A DNA stretch of 64,000 nucleotides, taken from assembly GCA_964016885.1 (NCBI GenBank), contig OZ024740.1:301365786-301429785 (forward strand). The letters run 5' to 3'. This document shows positions 46,421 through 60,137 of this stretch, piece by piece (positions within the stretch are counted from its first letter, which is position 1; each line of letters opens with the position of its first letter). The translations under genes and the position numbers were made by a program. Source of the DNA: Eledone cirrhosa (taxonomy: Eukaryota; Mollusca; Cephalopoda; Octopoda; Eledonidae). The notes beneath the pieces are model-generated. The model did no database searches. It was given only the letters and a program-made list of their open reading frames with translations, and was not told where the DNA came from.

Positions 46421-49195
46421 CGGCAAAAGTTTTAATGAATTTTGTGAGAGATTTCATGAAATCTCTCACAAAATTCATTAAAACTTTTCATGAAAGACAT
46501 TTGACGAAATATTCAGAGAAATATTTGAAACATCTTTGAGGAAAGTTATAGATTATTCCAGAGAATTTTGGGAGAATTCTTTGACGGAATCTTTTACAAG
46601 GTTTTGGAAGGAGTTTGAGAACATGTGTTGGTAATTGCTTTTGAACATTTTGGGAACATTTTAGGAAATCTCTTAGAGAAACTTTACGGAATGTTTTACT
46701 GAAATTTTCGACACATCTTGTGGAAATCTTCTAAATGAAATTTTGCATAAAACATATATTTTAGCAATCCTCAGGGAAATTTTGCTGCTAATATAATTAT
46801 AAACAACCGATTAATAAACAGCATGATTAATAAATCTGTTTCCTTCTTTTTTTCAATATATACAAAATTCTTACCGAAATATTTGCAAAAATATCTAAAA
46901 GAATTATGCAGTAATTTTGGGAAAATATTTTGTTGAAATGTTTAATGAAAATTGGGGAAAATTTATGATGAGTGTTTCTGGAAAATGTTATCATAAAATA
47001 TACTTAATGTATTTTGTAATTGATTTATGGAAAATACGTGCTGAATTACAGAGACAAATATTTAAAAAAATGTTGATGAAACTTTAATAATAAATTTAGA
47101 TATTTTGAGCTCGTCATAATAATAACAGCCCACAAAGAAAAGCATGATTAATTGAACTTGTTCGGTCTCTTTTTAAATATTTACGGAAATATTTAAAAAA
47201 CAATTTGGCAAAAAATGTAGAAATTGATTGCAGTTATTTTGGGAGAAAATGCTGGTTGAAATTTTCAATGTAACTAGTGGTAAAATTTATAATAAAATAT
47301 CGTAATAATTTAAATGGAAATTATTTCTTTCTGTTTTTCATTATTCACGATAATATTTACAAAAACGTATACGAAACGATCGGAAAAATATCTAGAAAAA
47401 ACTTTGCAGTAATTTCGGGAAGAAGACTCCTTTGAAATGTTCAAAGAAATTTTGGTGAAAATTTCGGGAGTGTTTTGAAAATATTTTGAGCAATGCTTAA
47501 TGAATTTTAGAATTGAAGAAATATTAATGAACATTTTGGAGATTTGGTGTGAAACGTTAGAATTAATATTTTGAAAGGTTGAATGGAATTTTAACGTACT
47601 ATTTTGGAGAAAGTGTTAGGAAATCATTTTAGAAATTTTAAAAGAAATGTTAGATAGTCGTACTAATTTACATATTAAACCCCGACAAAAACATGATTAA
47701 TTAAATCTCTTTCTGTCTCTATTTACGAAATTATTTACGAAACATTTAAAAAAATATTTTTAAAAATTGTTGCAATAATTTTAGGAAAAAAGTTTGCTGA
47801 AATCAACAGTGAAATTTTCGGGAAAATGTTTCTTAAAATATTTGGTGGTATGAAACTTTTAATTAATTTTTAAAGAAATTTTATGGAAAACATTTTTTAA
47901 GTATCTTTGATGAAACTTAAATGAACATATTAGAGAATTTAGGTGTAGGTATTGATGGAATTATTTGGAAAATTTAATTGATATTTTGGCGGACATTTAA
48001 GGAAATCTTTTAAAAAATTTAAGAGAATATTTGGAGCTATTCGTACTAATTTGAGTATAAGTACCCGATAAAAACATGAATTATTAAATTTATTTGTTTC
48101 TTTTTTTAAATATTTATGATAATCTATACGAATAACTTTCTTAAAAATTTAGGAAAATATCTTACACAACTTTGAGGTAATTTTTGTAAAAATGTTTTTT
48201 TAAAAAAGATCAATGATAGTTTTAGGAAATTTCATGATGAATTTTTTATGAAATTGTTTCATTAAGTAATTCGGGGGAATGTTTAATGAATGTGAGATAA
48301 ATATTCTATTGAATTGTTAAAGAGAATTTATGGAAAGTATTTGATGAAATATTGAGAGAAACATTAAAAAAAAAACTATGACGAAACTTTAATAAAAAAA
48401 CATTTGAAGAATATACAAGGAATATTTTTAGAGATTAAAAAAAAGAGTTAAATGAAATGTTTTGTTTGCATATTTAGAAAGTTTTAAGAAGATGTCACTG
48501 AAAATTTAGGGCTCGTCGCACTAATGAAAATATAAACACACGAACAAATATTATTAGTTAAAGTTTTTTCTCTCATATTTTTAATATTTACTGAAATACT
48601 AACGAAACATTTGTAAAAAAAAAAAATAATACAATCTTTGTAGGAAAACTGTTTGTTGAAACTTTCAATGAAAATATGGAAAATACATGAGAATTGTTTG
48701 GAAAATCTGATAGGAAATATTTCTACTAATTTTAAGGATAAATATTACTTAAAATCTGGTGCTAAAAACATGATTAATTAAAGTTATTTCCATCATTTTC
48801 AATATTTCCGAGAATATTACCGAACATCTGTACGAAATATTTGAAAAATATCTAAAAGGATTTTGTATTAATTTTGGGAAATTTTTGCGAGGAAATTTTC
48901 AATGAAAATTTGGAGAACATTCTTGAAAATTTCTGGAAATTTTTAATAAAATATTTTGGGAAATGTTTAATGAATTAGAGGTAATACTTCTAATGAATAT
49001 ATTAAGAAAATTTATGGAAAATATTTGATGAATTGAGAGAAAATTTCAAAGAAGCATTGGATGAAACCTTGATAAAATTATTGGTGAAATTTGGCTGAAC
49101 TGTTTGATGAAATTCTTTGCAAAATTAAATTGAATTTGGTCGTAAAATCTGAGGGGAAGTGTTAGGAAATATTTCTAGAAATATTTATAGAATCT
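46400..49195. repeat. Degenerate hierarchical AT-rich tandem array
   Basis: About 2.8 kb built from ~25-30-base subunits of the type GAAATTTTGGGAAAATATTT. A larger unit marked by AACATGATTAATTAAA and a following TTTCTTTTTT..AATATTTACGAAAT segment recurs at about 46825, 47147, 47688, 48074, 48552 (weak) and 48768, spacing roughly 220-540 bases. Copies are strongly diverged and no coding frame persists. Confidence 0.75.
46425..46488. repeat. Perfect 64-bp palindrome at the start of the array
   Basis: AAAAGTTTTAATGAATTTTG from 46425 is mirrored exactly to 46488 around ATTTCATGAAAT. Its arms consist of array subunit sequence, so the array begins with an inversion junction. Confidence 0.92.
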
Positions 49196-49196
49196 T

Positions 49197-49836
49197 TACT
49201 GAAAATTGATTTTGCGCCAAATGTAGGTTTGTCTCGGCTGATTAGGAAGTCACTGAAAAATAAGTCTTTCAAGACAAATATGTGTGTGTGTGTAGTAGTA
49301 GTAGTAAAGAGGTTCGTTGTTGTGATAATTGTCAGCAGGGATGTGTGTGCGAACCGCAGCCTGTTGACAGTTCAAATGCCTATTAAGACATGTGTGTGTG
49401 TGTGTGTAGCAGAGTAATTCGTGGTAGAGGGATGGTCAGTAAGAATGTGTCTGTACATGGGTGGGGGATATTTTAACATGGTAATATATATTTTTCAGCT
49501 CTTGTCTTATCAATTTTTAACATTCACATCACCTCTAACGACCTATCAAAATTGTTTTGACCACAATAATTCTTTCATACATCTGGAGCCACTTTTGTTT
49601 ACATAAAACAGGTAGAATTTCCAAAACTAATCAGATTAGAGCAAACATTACGGGAGCTCTATCTCAAAATTATGCGCAACCGGTAAAACTTAAACAAAAA
49701 CTGAATACTAACCAATATTATTACTAATTTTTACTTATTTCTAATTAAACTATTTTCCACTGGGAACAATTTGTCAGCATTTTCTTTTCCTTTTACCAAT
49801 ATATCATAACTAATGTGTTACACCTCTATTCTTTTA
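49197..49836 (+). repeat. Family B 5' end: inverted flank plus direct terminal repeat
   Basis: 49197-49497 (ATTGATTTTGCGCC ... GTCTCGGCTGATTAGGAAG ... CAGCTCTTGTCTTAT) is the inverse of 53990-54343. 49498-49836 (TCAATTTTTAACATTCACAT ... GTGTTACACCTCTATTC) matches 54338-54658 in the same orientation. CA/TG microsatellites inside the two flanks differ in length. Confidence 0.88.
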
Positions 49837-49868
49837 AATATCATATCCTCACACGAGATACAGAACAT

Positions 49869-52800
49869 GCCAACAAAAACAGATACAACTCTTATCAACA
49901 CAAATGAAGAGATTCTACAGGAACTCAAGTAAATTAACACCAACCTATCTGTGCTGGCCGACAAACTTGACTCCACAAATGAGGAAACCGCCACCGGATA
50001 CAAACCCTCCGAAATCGGCGATAAACTTCAAAACCTTTGCGATACTATCCAAACTATGTTCACTACTACCAACCCAGGACAAACCAACGAATAACCATGT
50101 GAGATTGATTCATACAAAATAAAAATTCGAACAATTTCAAAATGGAACAAAACCCTCAGAGACAGAAAGTTCTCATTCTAGAAGATGATACAAAATCACA
50201 ACAAAGCGGAGATATATGAAAAATTGGCTTAACTCAACCCCTCTAACTCTCCTCCGTAAAATACAAATAAAGTCCATTCCAAATGAACCCGAACCTCAAA
50301 GACACCTTAGGGAAAGAATGGCATTGGAAAAAATGAAGACAGAAATTGAACTGCTTAAATTGATGCCCGGACATATGAAGAAAACATCAAAACCATCGAT
50401 GAAGGGATCCTCCTGGAAATCAACAATAAAACTGAAGGCCCCAAGGTAGAGAAGATCTCTAAATTATGGAAAGGGGATGGCAACAGAGAAGAACTGAAAT
50501 CCCTTCAACGCTGGGAAAAAAGTGCCGCTTGGTTCCTAAACTTTGAATCGACTATTCAATCGGATTACACCTCCAATAACCTGTTCATAAAAATAGAAAA
50601 ACCCATAACCGAACCGCACAACTTCACAAACCCCCCCAGCCACTAACACAAGAAAAAGGAAGCACCACACCGAAGATGAACTTCCCAACCTCGCTTCCAT
50701 AAAAAGGAACAAACACCCTAGAAATCATCACCCCCATAATGACATTTACAACTTCCCCCTTCAAGGAGACACCATACCAAATCACTCAACTACTACGCGG
50801 ATGCCTCATCGTCAAACATAGGGAAAATATACAACCACCATGATAGATGTAACAACTTCCCCGCTACAAGGGGACAGCAAGGTCATTTCCATTTTCTCAA
50901 CTCTCGCTTCCACACTACAAAACAACCCACACCATATGATACAACAAACAACGTAGGCCACCTATAACACCACAATCCAACATGGCACATAGAAACACAC
51001 ATCCATACTCGCAATACAGGAACACCCCATTCAATCCACAACCACGAACCCGAACCACATTTTACAACAACAAGGAATATAACAAACACAGGAGACCACT
51101 TAACATCAGCAGACAACCCCCTCTACCCCAACCATTTTTTACACACAGCACACAGATACAGGCAAACAAAATAACACAAGACAGGGAGGAGAAACCGAGA
51201 GTAATACACATTATCAATCTAACTAGTGCAGAACCAACTCCCAACCTTATCAACTTACTCTCCAAAGGTCTTAAATTCACACCGAGCACCCTACGTCCTA
51301 ACTACTATGAAATGAATGAAGACATCACAGACTTCTGTAGAAAGTTACAACTCAGTGAAGAACTATTCAACCAGTACAATGAGGATGAATAATTAGCCAG
51401 AAATAGAAGCAACTACACCCCACCAAAAGGTAGAAATAAAATCCTAGACGAATTCTGTGAACACATCACAAACTTCCCTTACCAACACTTGCACAGACAA
51501 AAACACAAGCAAAATCTTAACAAGAAAGAATGGGAAGAATTAAATAGATTAAAAACTGACAGAACTATTACAATTAAAGAGGCTGATAAAGGGAGTACAG
51601 TAGTCCTAATGGAGACAGAATTCTATATCAACTTAGCGGTCTCCACTTTGGAAAACGAAACATACTACGAAAAGGCTGAACACTACAATCAACAGAAAAT
51701 TATGAGAAACCTAAAAACTCTGATCAACCAATACAAAGAAGGACTCACTAACAAGGAATTCAGCTTCATCACAGACTTCACAAGTAAATCCAGCCTTTTC
51801 TACGGTATCCCTAAAGTACATAAAAGCGAATTAATAAGTAAGGCATGCAAGGAAGCCACAGACATAGTCATCAATGTCCCCTCACCCGATGATCTCAAAT
51901 TAAGACCTATAATAGCAGGCCCCGCTTGCGAAACCCACCGCCTTAGCAACTTCATTGATACCCTTCTCAAGCCTTTTCTCAAACACATCAAAAGCTATAT
52001 AAGGGACGACCTAGATGTGCTCAATCACCTCCCTAATATACCCCTTTCTGAACAAACCCTACTAGTGACGTTCGATGTAGTCAACCTATACTCCAACATC
52101 CCCCACAATCTAGGAATAGAAGCTATCCAATTCTGGCTGGATAATTACCACAATGAACTCCCATAACGTATCAAAAAAGAATTCGTGATAGAGGGACTAA
52201 AATTTATCTTTGAGAACAATTACTTCGTTTTCAATAACACACTACAAGCAGAAATCTGGGACCGCTATGGGAACGAAAACAGCCCCCACTTATGCCAACC
52301 TAGTCATGGGATACCAGGAAATCACCCTCTACACTAAAGTACTAAACACATTTGGAAACACTCTCCACATACACATATAAATGAACTGGACGCGATTTGT
52401 AGATGACTGCTTCATCCTTTGGCACGAAAACATCGAGAAACTTAAATAATTTCACACCCTTATAAATGGGCTCAACACGAATATTAACTTCACGATGGAA
52501 TACAGCCATCAACAACTCCCCTTCCTCATTAAGATCCATAACAAAAAAAAATAGAAACAGACATATACTACAAGCCCACAGACTCCCAGCAATATTTTCT
52601 TTTCAACATTTGCCACCCTAGACACGTTAAAATTAATATTCACTACAACTTAGCCAAGAGAATCTGTACTATAGTCTCCAATAAAAACACCTGCTACATA
52701 TGGCTACAAGAACTAAAGGACACACTCATAAGCAGGGACTACCCTGCATCACTAATTGACAATGGAATCCAACGTGCCCTAAAACTCAGCACCCAGCACC

Positions 52801-53435
52801 TTAGACACCCTAAAGTAAATCAACCGAAACTAAAAGCTCTTCCATACATCTCAACAATGAGGCCTTTGACACCATCCTCCAGAACATCCCTGTGTTGAAA
52901 AAGGACCATAGAATGAACCAAATCCTACGAACACATGATATTATAAAGAGCAAAAGACAATCTAAGTCAATGAAAAATATCCTAACACATGCCAAAGTAC
53001 TGCCAACCACAACAACGAAACCCACAGTAAAAAAAATGCGATAGACCCAACTATGGCATATGCATCAACCTAATAGAGGGTTCGGAATTCTATTTCAAAG
53101 AAGGACAACGTGTTATAGTAAAACACAATTTCACATGCGCATCAGAAAATCTAATATATATATTAACTTGCTCAGGTTGTCGAGAACAATACATAGGCCA
53201 GACCAAAAATAGCCTCCGCCAACGCATGACTGTCCATAGATCACAAATTAAAATACAGGAATACAGGAAAATACCACTGAGTGAACACATTGATACCTAT
53301 GCCGCCCAAAATCATTCCAAGATCAGAATCTTTCCCCTCTACAAATTTAAAGATAATGCCACCCACACACAGCGCATCAGCAAGGAATCTCACTTTATTA
53401 ACAAATACGGACCCCGTCTAAACACTTATTCCTAA
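49869..53435 (+). pseudogene. Penelope-like RT/GIY-YIG polyprotein, family B, several stops and shifts
   Basis: A small frame at 49869-50095 (MPTKTDTTLINTNEEILQEL, one stop) is heptad-like. A second frame carries DEGILLEINNKTEGPKVEK near 50400. In frame 3, LSKGLKFTPSTLRPNYYEM at about 51255 leads across a TAA at 51390 into KEADKGSTVVLMETEFY (51568), GIPKVHKSE, LKLRPIIAGPACETHRLSNF and motif A TFDVVNLYSNIP (52068). After TAA at 52164, a shift restores GTAMGTKTAPTYANLVMGYQ, motif C FVDD at 52396-52407 and QLPFLIKIH. The C-terminus has LIYILTCSGCREQYIGQTKN (about 53148-53207), a canonical GIY-YIG, and ends KYGPRLNTYS at 53435. Unlike family A, motif B keeps AMGT. Confidence 0.9.
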
Positions 53436-53439
53436 GACG

Positions 53440-53985
53440 AACCCAAAACATACACACGTCAACATACATACCTACATCAGCATACATCTCTATCCACTTT
53501 TAAACACAATGACATACGTAAACACACATGTTCTATGGTGCAACACAAATATACACAAATTTGCATACCTTTTCATGTCTATAGATACAAACGTGCCGAC
53601 ACACACACATACATATACGCACACATGCATTGCACACTGATGGGCACTTACAAATTTGTACACAAGTATTCCAATACGGCAAGGTCTAATGGATTCCCCT
53701 TGCAGTACGTACAACCTGGACACTCACACACACCTTGGTATTATGCCAATACTATATATCAATTCACACCTTTTATTATTAAGGTTTTTGATGTTCTATT
53801 GAGAGAATCGTTTTTACTGAAAATATCGAATAATGTACACCATTTTTACCAGTATCACAAAAATACTGATCCACCCACACACGCACACACATTCACACAC
53901 ACACACAGACACACATATATACACACACACACACGTGTACATTAACATACAAAGAGATATTTACACACACACACACACACCTTTC
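53440..53985 (+). other. Family B 3' UTR, CA-rich
   Basis: Contains ACACAC-rich segments at 53590-53630 and 53875-53985. The ORF at 53535-53945 reads HTHTHT and is not a gene. Confidence 0.6.
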
Positions 53986-53989
53986 TCCG

Positions 53990-54090
53990 TATCAGACAAG
54001 AGCTGAAACATATCTTTTAACATATTAAATATCCCCCACACACGGACAGACACATTGCTACTGACATTCCCTCTACCACGAATTACTCTG

Positions 54091-54133
<43 letters not shown>

Positions 54134-54658
54134 CACACGCACACACACACACACACGTGTCTTAATAGGCATTTGAACTGTCAACAGGCTGCGGTTCGCA
54201 CACACATCCCTGCTGACCATTATCACAACAACGAACCTCTTTACTACTACTACACACAAACACACACACACAGTTGTCTTGAAAGACTTATTTTTCAGTG
54301 ACTTCTCAATCAGCCGAGACAAACATACATTTGGGGCAAAATCAATTTTTAACATTCACATGACCTCTACCGACCAATAAAAATTGTTTTGACAACAATC
54401 ATTTTTTCATACATCTGGAGCCACTTTTTTTACATAAAACAGGTAGAATTTCCAAAACTAATCAGATTAGAGCAAACATCACGGGCGCTCTATCTCAAAA
54501 TTATTTTTGAAAAGCATTATAAATGCGCAACCGGTAAAACTTACAACCAAAACTGAATACTAACCAATACTATTACTATTTTTCTCTGGGAACAATTTGT
54601 CAGCATTTTCTTTTCCTTTTACCAATATATCATAACTCGTGTGTTACACCTCTATTCA
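53990..54658 (+). repeat. Family B 3' end: flank segment plus second terminal repeat
   Basis: 53990-54343 pairs with the inverted flank at the left end; 54338-54658 is the direct terminal repeat, carrying a ~20-base segment (TTTTGAAAAGCATTATAAAT) absent from the left copy. It ends in TTATATATA. Confidence 0.87.
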
Positions 54659-55220
<562 letters not shown>

Positions 55221-56114
55221 ATACTGGTTCTTGATTTGTATGAAACGAACACGATACAGTTTAACCGTATTTTCAGTTTTCGGGAAAAATATGCTTTATA
55301 TAATATTATAGAAAACGGATTCTGGAGAGTTCTTCCAATTCCTTTTCTTTCACAGTGTGATATGCCCGTCAGGCTAACTTCGGTTAAATTTATATGCATT
55401 TATTCAGATTAATATCAATATCACCTCAGGATTTCTATGGGACGTTAACATGAAATGCAAAAGAGAAATGAATAAAAGATAATAGTATAATATTTTTGTT
55501 ATATATTCTATTTATTTATGGTGCATTTCTAACTTTTTTGATATGGCAAATGTAATAACATCTTATTAATTCTTTACTCCATTGCGCTTCATCCCCACAA
55601 CTTTCAAAACCAGTAAAAGCACGCATAGCAGCAACTGTTACTTCAACTGACAAAATGTAGCCACTCTCAAAGCATTACATATAACAGATTATCACAACAA
55701 CATCAACCATACCCCAAAAAGTATAAAAAAAGACAATGATATTCTTCGCACTTCTACCTTTTCATGAATATGTAATATTTCAACATTCCAATCCATAAAA
55801 TTGATAATTCAACTGTCTCTTGTAAAACAATATCTAAAGATATTGTATCATACAAAAATCAAACATGTAAAAGATTAGAAGAATAACACTAACACTGCCT
55901 TCGACACCTCCAACAGCAACACCAACAGATCCACCAGCTACATAACACTACCACCTTCACTAACACTTTCAATATTGCATATTCTCCACCTATATTATCA
56001 CATAAGATAACTTCTTACTGGTCAATATAGTTGTTAGAATATAACTACCAAATCAGAGCCTACTAAGGGGTGTAATAACGAACTGTAGTCTCTATGACCT
56101 ACTGGTAGGCAGTT
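55221..56114. other. AT-rich spacer, nothing recognised
   Basis: No supported gene, RNA or repeat family; a CAACA/CCACC-rich patch is near 55900-55965. Confidence 0.45.
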
Positions 56115-56530
56115 TCTTACATTCTTCTCCTTGGACTCAACCTGGCACTCATCCCTGTTCTTGCTCCCGCTGTAACACCTGTCCGTTAATTTCTAGCATC
56201 ACCACTCTTACAAGCACTAACAGTTTTCTCTGTCTCCGTCACTCATTCAACTGCACATCTACACATGCAGTCTGTGCCCTACGGTGTTCCATAGATATAG
56301 CAGGTATATGCAGCCCATTGGCGGACCGTTTCGCTTTACACTTGACGGACAAACAACTCCGCCGCTTGTCACTTGTTCCCCATGTCACTTCTCTCTAAAT
56401 GTTTAAGTCCTAGGACTCCTTTTACACTGAAGATCGCAGGTCTCATGTACCCGGACAGAGCAGAGCCTGATCTTCCATTTTGGGTTCAGATTTCTTAATG
56501 GACTCACCTCCCATGCCCAATTCTTAAAAT
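56115..56530 (+). pseudogene. Penelope-like element (family C) GIY-YIG fragment 2
   Basis: Reading frames around CCTGGCACTCATCCCTGTTC and CTCCCGCTGTAACACCTGTC give PGTHPCSCSRCNTCPLIS-type sequence, followed by ITTLTSTNSF, HSFNCTST and VCALRCS, parallel to the 22.6-23.0 kb copy. The YIG region is scrambled. PLADRFALHL-like sequence follows near 56325. More decayed than the first copy. Confidence 0.65.
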
Positions 56531-57112
56531 ATATATATATCCCAACGCACATATGCACACGCTTAATCCTACAACGTTAGCCATCGTCAGCCTACCTCGT
56601 CTGCTGTAACACATGTTTGCTGACATTCACCCCCTAGGTTCTTATGACTCTGTTACGGTCAGAAACACACACAATTAGAACTTTGTACAAAACAAAAAAA
56701 ACATACACAACTCTACACTTACACTTACAGTTCTGAATGGATCAACAACTAACACACACTTCATCCTAAACCTTCATGCACATGTTCTGGAAGATTCTCA
56801 CAAAAAAAATAAATACACACACACACATACACATACAACCACAACCACACACCCACCCCCACACACATACATATATATATTCTCTTAGATACGTGAATAA
56901 AACAACCAAGAAAGCACACGCACACGCCCTATATCAAGAGCGATTTTTTTTCCTTTGAAAGACAGGCGCCTTCGATATTCCCTTTTAAAATACGATCAAC
57001 AGATTTCCACGTGACAGCGACCTAAATTGATATGTGTTTCCTCTAAATATTTTCCGTTCCTCCCACTGCCAACTCTCTTCTAAATCCCAAGAACTTCTTA
57101 ATTTCTTATTCT
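56531..57112 (+). other. Presumed 3' UTR of family C fragment, CA-rich
   Basis: Mixed sequence with CA repeats at 56811-56870, lying between the GIY-YIG remnant and the terminal segment, the same spacing order as at 23.1-23.6 kb. Confidence 0.4.
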
Positions 57113-57245
57113 ATTTTCTGATGAAGGGCTAGCTTTTAAAACGTTGTGTGTCTTTTCCAACTATATCAAGCGTATAACTAATACACTTGGTCTCTCCACT
57201 GACTCATTTGCGTAGTTATTTGTGTTTGCCTTTTGATATAATTTA
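57113..57245 (+). repeat. Family C terminal segment with decayed hammerhead core
   Basis: CTGATGAAGGGCTAGCTTTT then AAAACGTTGTG: the CUGAUGA box survives, but stem II and GAAA are damaged. TATATCAAGCGTATAACTAA follows, as at 23.6 kb. Confidence 0.6.
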
Positions 57246-57322
57246 TCGATTTATCGATTTCACCTCATTGAGTGTTTTGTGCCATCCCTATATGATTGAT
57301 TTCGAAAAAGGATAATATTACT

Positions 57323-57409
<87 letters not shown>

Positions 57410-57410
57410 G
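57246..57410. repeat. (TTA)n and (TA)n tract
   Basis: Several ATT units at 57318-57338 pass into about 65 bases of TA dinucleotides. Confidence 0.9.
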
Positions 57411-57416
57411 TTAAAA

Positions 57417-57632
57417 AATTAAGTTAAAAATGTACATCCACATATGTATACTGAAATACTAGTATGCATATGAATACACACACGCTTGTCTGTGTGTTTA
57501 CATACAGAATAGCTGGACACTCACAGTAAAGTGACCAGTGAAAAACTCGGTACATCTACATGAGTATGTGTGTATTCATATGCATACTAGTATTTCAGTA
57601 TACATATGTGGATGTACATTTTTAACTTAATT
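57417..57632. repeat. Foldback repeat with 65-bp exact arms
   Basis: AATTAAGTTAAAAATGTACA from 57417 is mirrored by TGTACATTTTTAACTTAATT ending 57632, with CATATGTATACTGAAATAC and ACTAGTATGCATATGAAT in both arms. The ~85-base centre (GTGACCAGTGAAAAACTCGG) is unpaired. It is flanked by TA on the left. Confidence 0.9.
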
Positions 57633-57697
57633 GTTTAAGCGTCAATCATACAAAAGTGAGTTACAAACGAAACGAAATTTAATTTCGTATCCGTTAT

Positions 57698-58176
<479 letters not shown>

Positions 58177-58194
58177 ATATATGTGTGTGCGTGC

Positions 58195-58224
<30 letters not shown>

Positions 58225-58232
<8 letters not shown>

Positions 58233-58685
58233 GTGAGGTTTTTTTTACAAAAAGAAAAATAACCGAGGTGTCCTACACGAGTGAAAGTATAAAGAAAAAG
58301 AGATGAAATCGAAAATGCATTTTTTTTTATTTTTTTTAAATTTTTTTTTCATATATGAAAAAACAACCTGTGACAAGCCCCCCCTCTCTTATTTGAAGAA
58401 CTATTGTAACGGGAACTGGCGCGAAATTTATTATAATTATTGACAAACCAATCAAATTACTTCTCGAAAAACCTGGCTTTTCGAGCCACTTTTTCCATAT
58501 AAAACAAGTAACATTCAGAGACCAACCAGATGTGAGAAAAACCACAGACCCTCCATCTCAACTCACCTTTTGAAAAGCAGAAGAACTGCGAAACCGGTAA
58601 AGGAACCAAATAAATATATATATTTTAAGAAAAAAAAAAAAAAAAAAAAAAGACTCCAGTTGCATTTACGATTTCATCTCTTTTT

Positions 58686-58690
<5 letters not shown>
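58225..58690. mobile_element. Large foldback element, copy 2 (one full arm)
   Basis: ATTAGAAAGTGAGG, TAACCGAGGTGTCCTACACG and GATGAAATCGAAAATGC form the left end. After a T-rich segment the sequence follows the right arm of the 20.4-21.2 kb element (CATATATGAAAAAACAACCT, CACAGACCCTCCATCTCAAC, CGAAACCGGTAAAGGAACCA, GACTCCAGTTGCATTT). The left arm is mostly deleted, so only the ends pair. Confidence 0.85.
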
Positions 58691-58733
<43 letters not shown>

Positions 58734-59832
58734 TTGTATATATATATATATATATGCGGAATATAGCCATTTAAACTAATTCTCTTTTCTTTTCATTATT
58801 CTTGTCATTCGAAAATCTACTTTGATAAATGCTGTAACTCGAAACATCACATATTTCCTCACGTTTTACTTGCTGAAAACAGTTTCACCGTATGTACGCT
58901 TTTCTATTATTTCATTTTATATATATTTTATGAAACATGTTTCATCGTATTTCTCATATCTTCACTTCTTTATACTTAGTATTAAAATCTCACATCTTGA
59001 TTGTTCCCTTGTTTTTGTTGTGTCATTTTACTAACCCCACCACAAACACCTTAATGAGTTTGAACTACATGTGCTCCCTTGTCAAGACTTGGCGTTTCAT
59101 ATTCGTTAGCACGCCATATTTATTGAAGTTCTTGAGAATATCGTCGACGCGGCCGGCTTTCTGTCACAACTAAATCCTATTGACCTGGAGATAGATGCAT
59201 CATACATACATACTTTCCAAGGGGCTGTATTCAGTTGGACGGTCTATGACGCCACATAATATGATATTTTCCTCCTGACTCAGTCATTAACCAGGATGCC
59301 ACTTCCCGCAAATCAAAGGTTGCACAATTGAATAAATCCAAGGTATTAACTGAGTGTTACATTTTGAGCCAGTCACCATTTACATATTTTGGACTTGTTC
59401 CACTGACATCCATTTCCCTTCACCTACTTAGTGAAGTTGATGGCATCAAGCTTTCTTCTGATGTTTAATACTGCAGGAATCGCAGGCTATTCCCCTTGAC
59501 AAAGATGTTGTTATATTTTCAGTGGGGTGCAGTTGATGTATGCAGTTCACCAAACGGTACACATTTTGCCATTTAACTATTCACTGATATGTTTTTGTTT
59601 TCATTCGTTTCTGTTTGTTCTGTGTCTTTTGTCATTTTGTACAGTAAATAAAACTGACTGGGAGCGAATGTGAGAGATTGCAATAGCAATAAATTCTTGC
59701 AATGAATTATTAATCTGCTAATATATTTATTCGATTAAGTTACATATATTTACCGTTATAAATTACATTTCCAATTTGTATTCGTCATAGGTCACTATCA
59801 CTCAATTCTCACAGAAATATGTACATACACGC

Positions 59833-59863
<31 letters not shown>

Positions 59864-60060
59864 TGTATATATATGTATTATATATAAACGTACACACATA
59901 CATGCACACACCTAAAAACGTATATATATATATATATACACACATATACGCCTATAATTTATTTTACTATAAAACGAAAAGCAAAGAAATAAATTGAGTG
60001 AAAGATCTGTGAAAATAGTTACGGGATAGTAGCTTTATAAATAGATAGATATAGAGATAT
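58691..60060. other. Spacer with TA and CA microsatellites
   Basis: (TA)n at 58691-58756, (CA)n near 59830-59860. The 59050-59600 stretch is less AT-rich but shows no recognisable protein or repeat. No gene supported. Confidence 0.45.
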
Positions 60061-60061
60061 A

Positions 60062-60137
<76 letters not shown>
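60061..60137. repeat. (GTA)n trinucleotide repeat
   Basis: About 25 TAG/GTA units; its minus-strand translation gives a run of tyrosines inside a spurious ORF. Confidence 0.98.

Larger units (their letters stand above)
49197..54658 (+). mobile_element. Penelope-like retroelement, family B, decayed
   Basis: The order on the plus strand is: inverted copy of the downstream flank (49197-49497), direct terminal repeat (49498-49836), small ORF plus long RT/GIY-YIG frame (49869-53435), CA-rich 3' UTR, the segment whose inverse is at the left (53990-54343), and the second direct terminal repeat (54338-54658). The repeats share most of their sequence but differ by substitutions and two indels of 20-30 bases, so the insertion is older than family A. 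The architecture is the same as family A in mirror orientation. Confidence 0.87.

Noticed and set aside
46400..49195. CRISPR-like array reading of the 46-49 kb repeats
   Set aside because: Eukaryotic context, no constant repeat/spacer alternation and no cas genes; units are diverged tandem repeats.
49220..49300. Possible hammerhead in the family B flank around CTGATTAGG / CTGAAAAAT
   Set aside because: The order and spacing of core boxes do not fit, and the nearby GTCTTTCAAGAC is only a small hairpin.
53535..53945. 136-codon ORF with HTHTHT stretches
   Set aside because: It is a translation of CA microsatellite in the family B 3' UTR.
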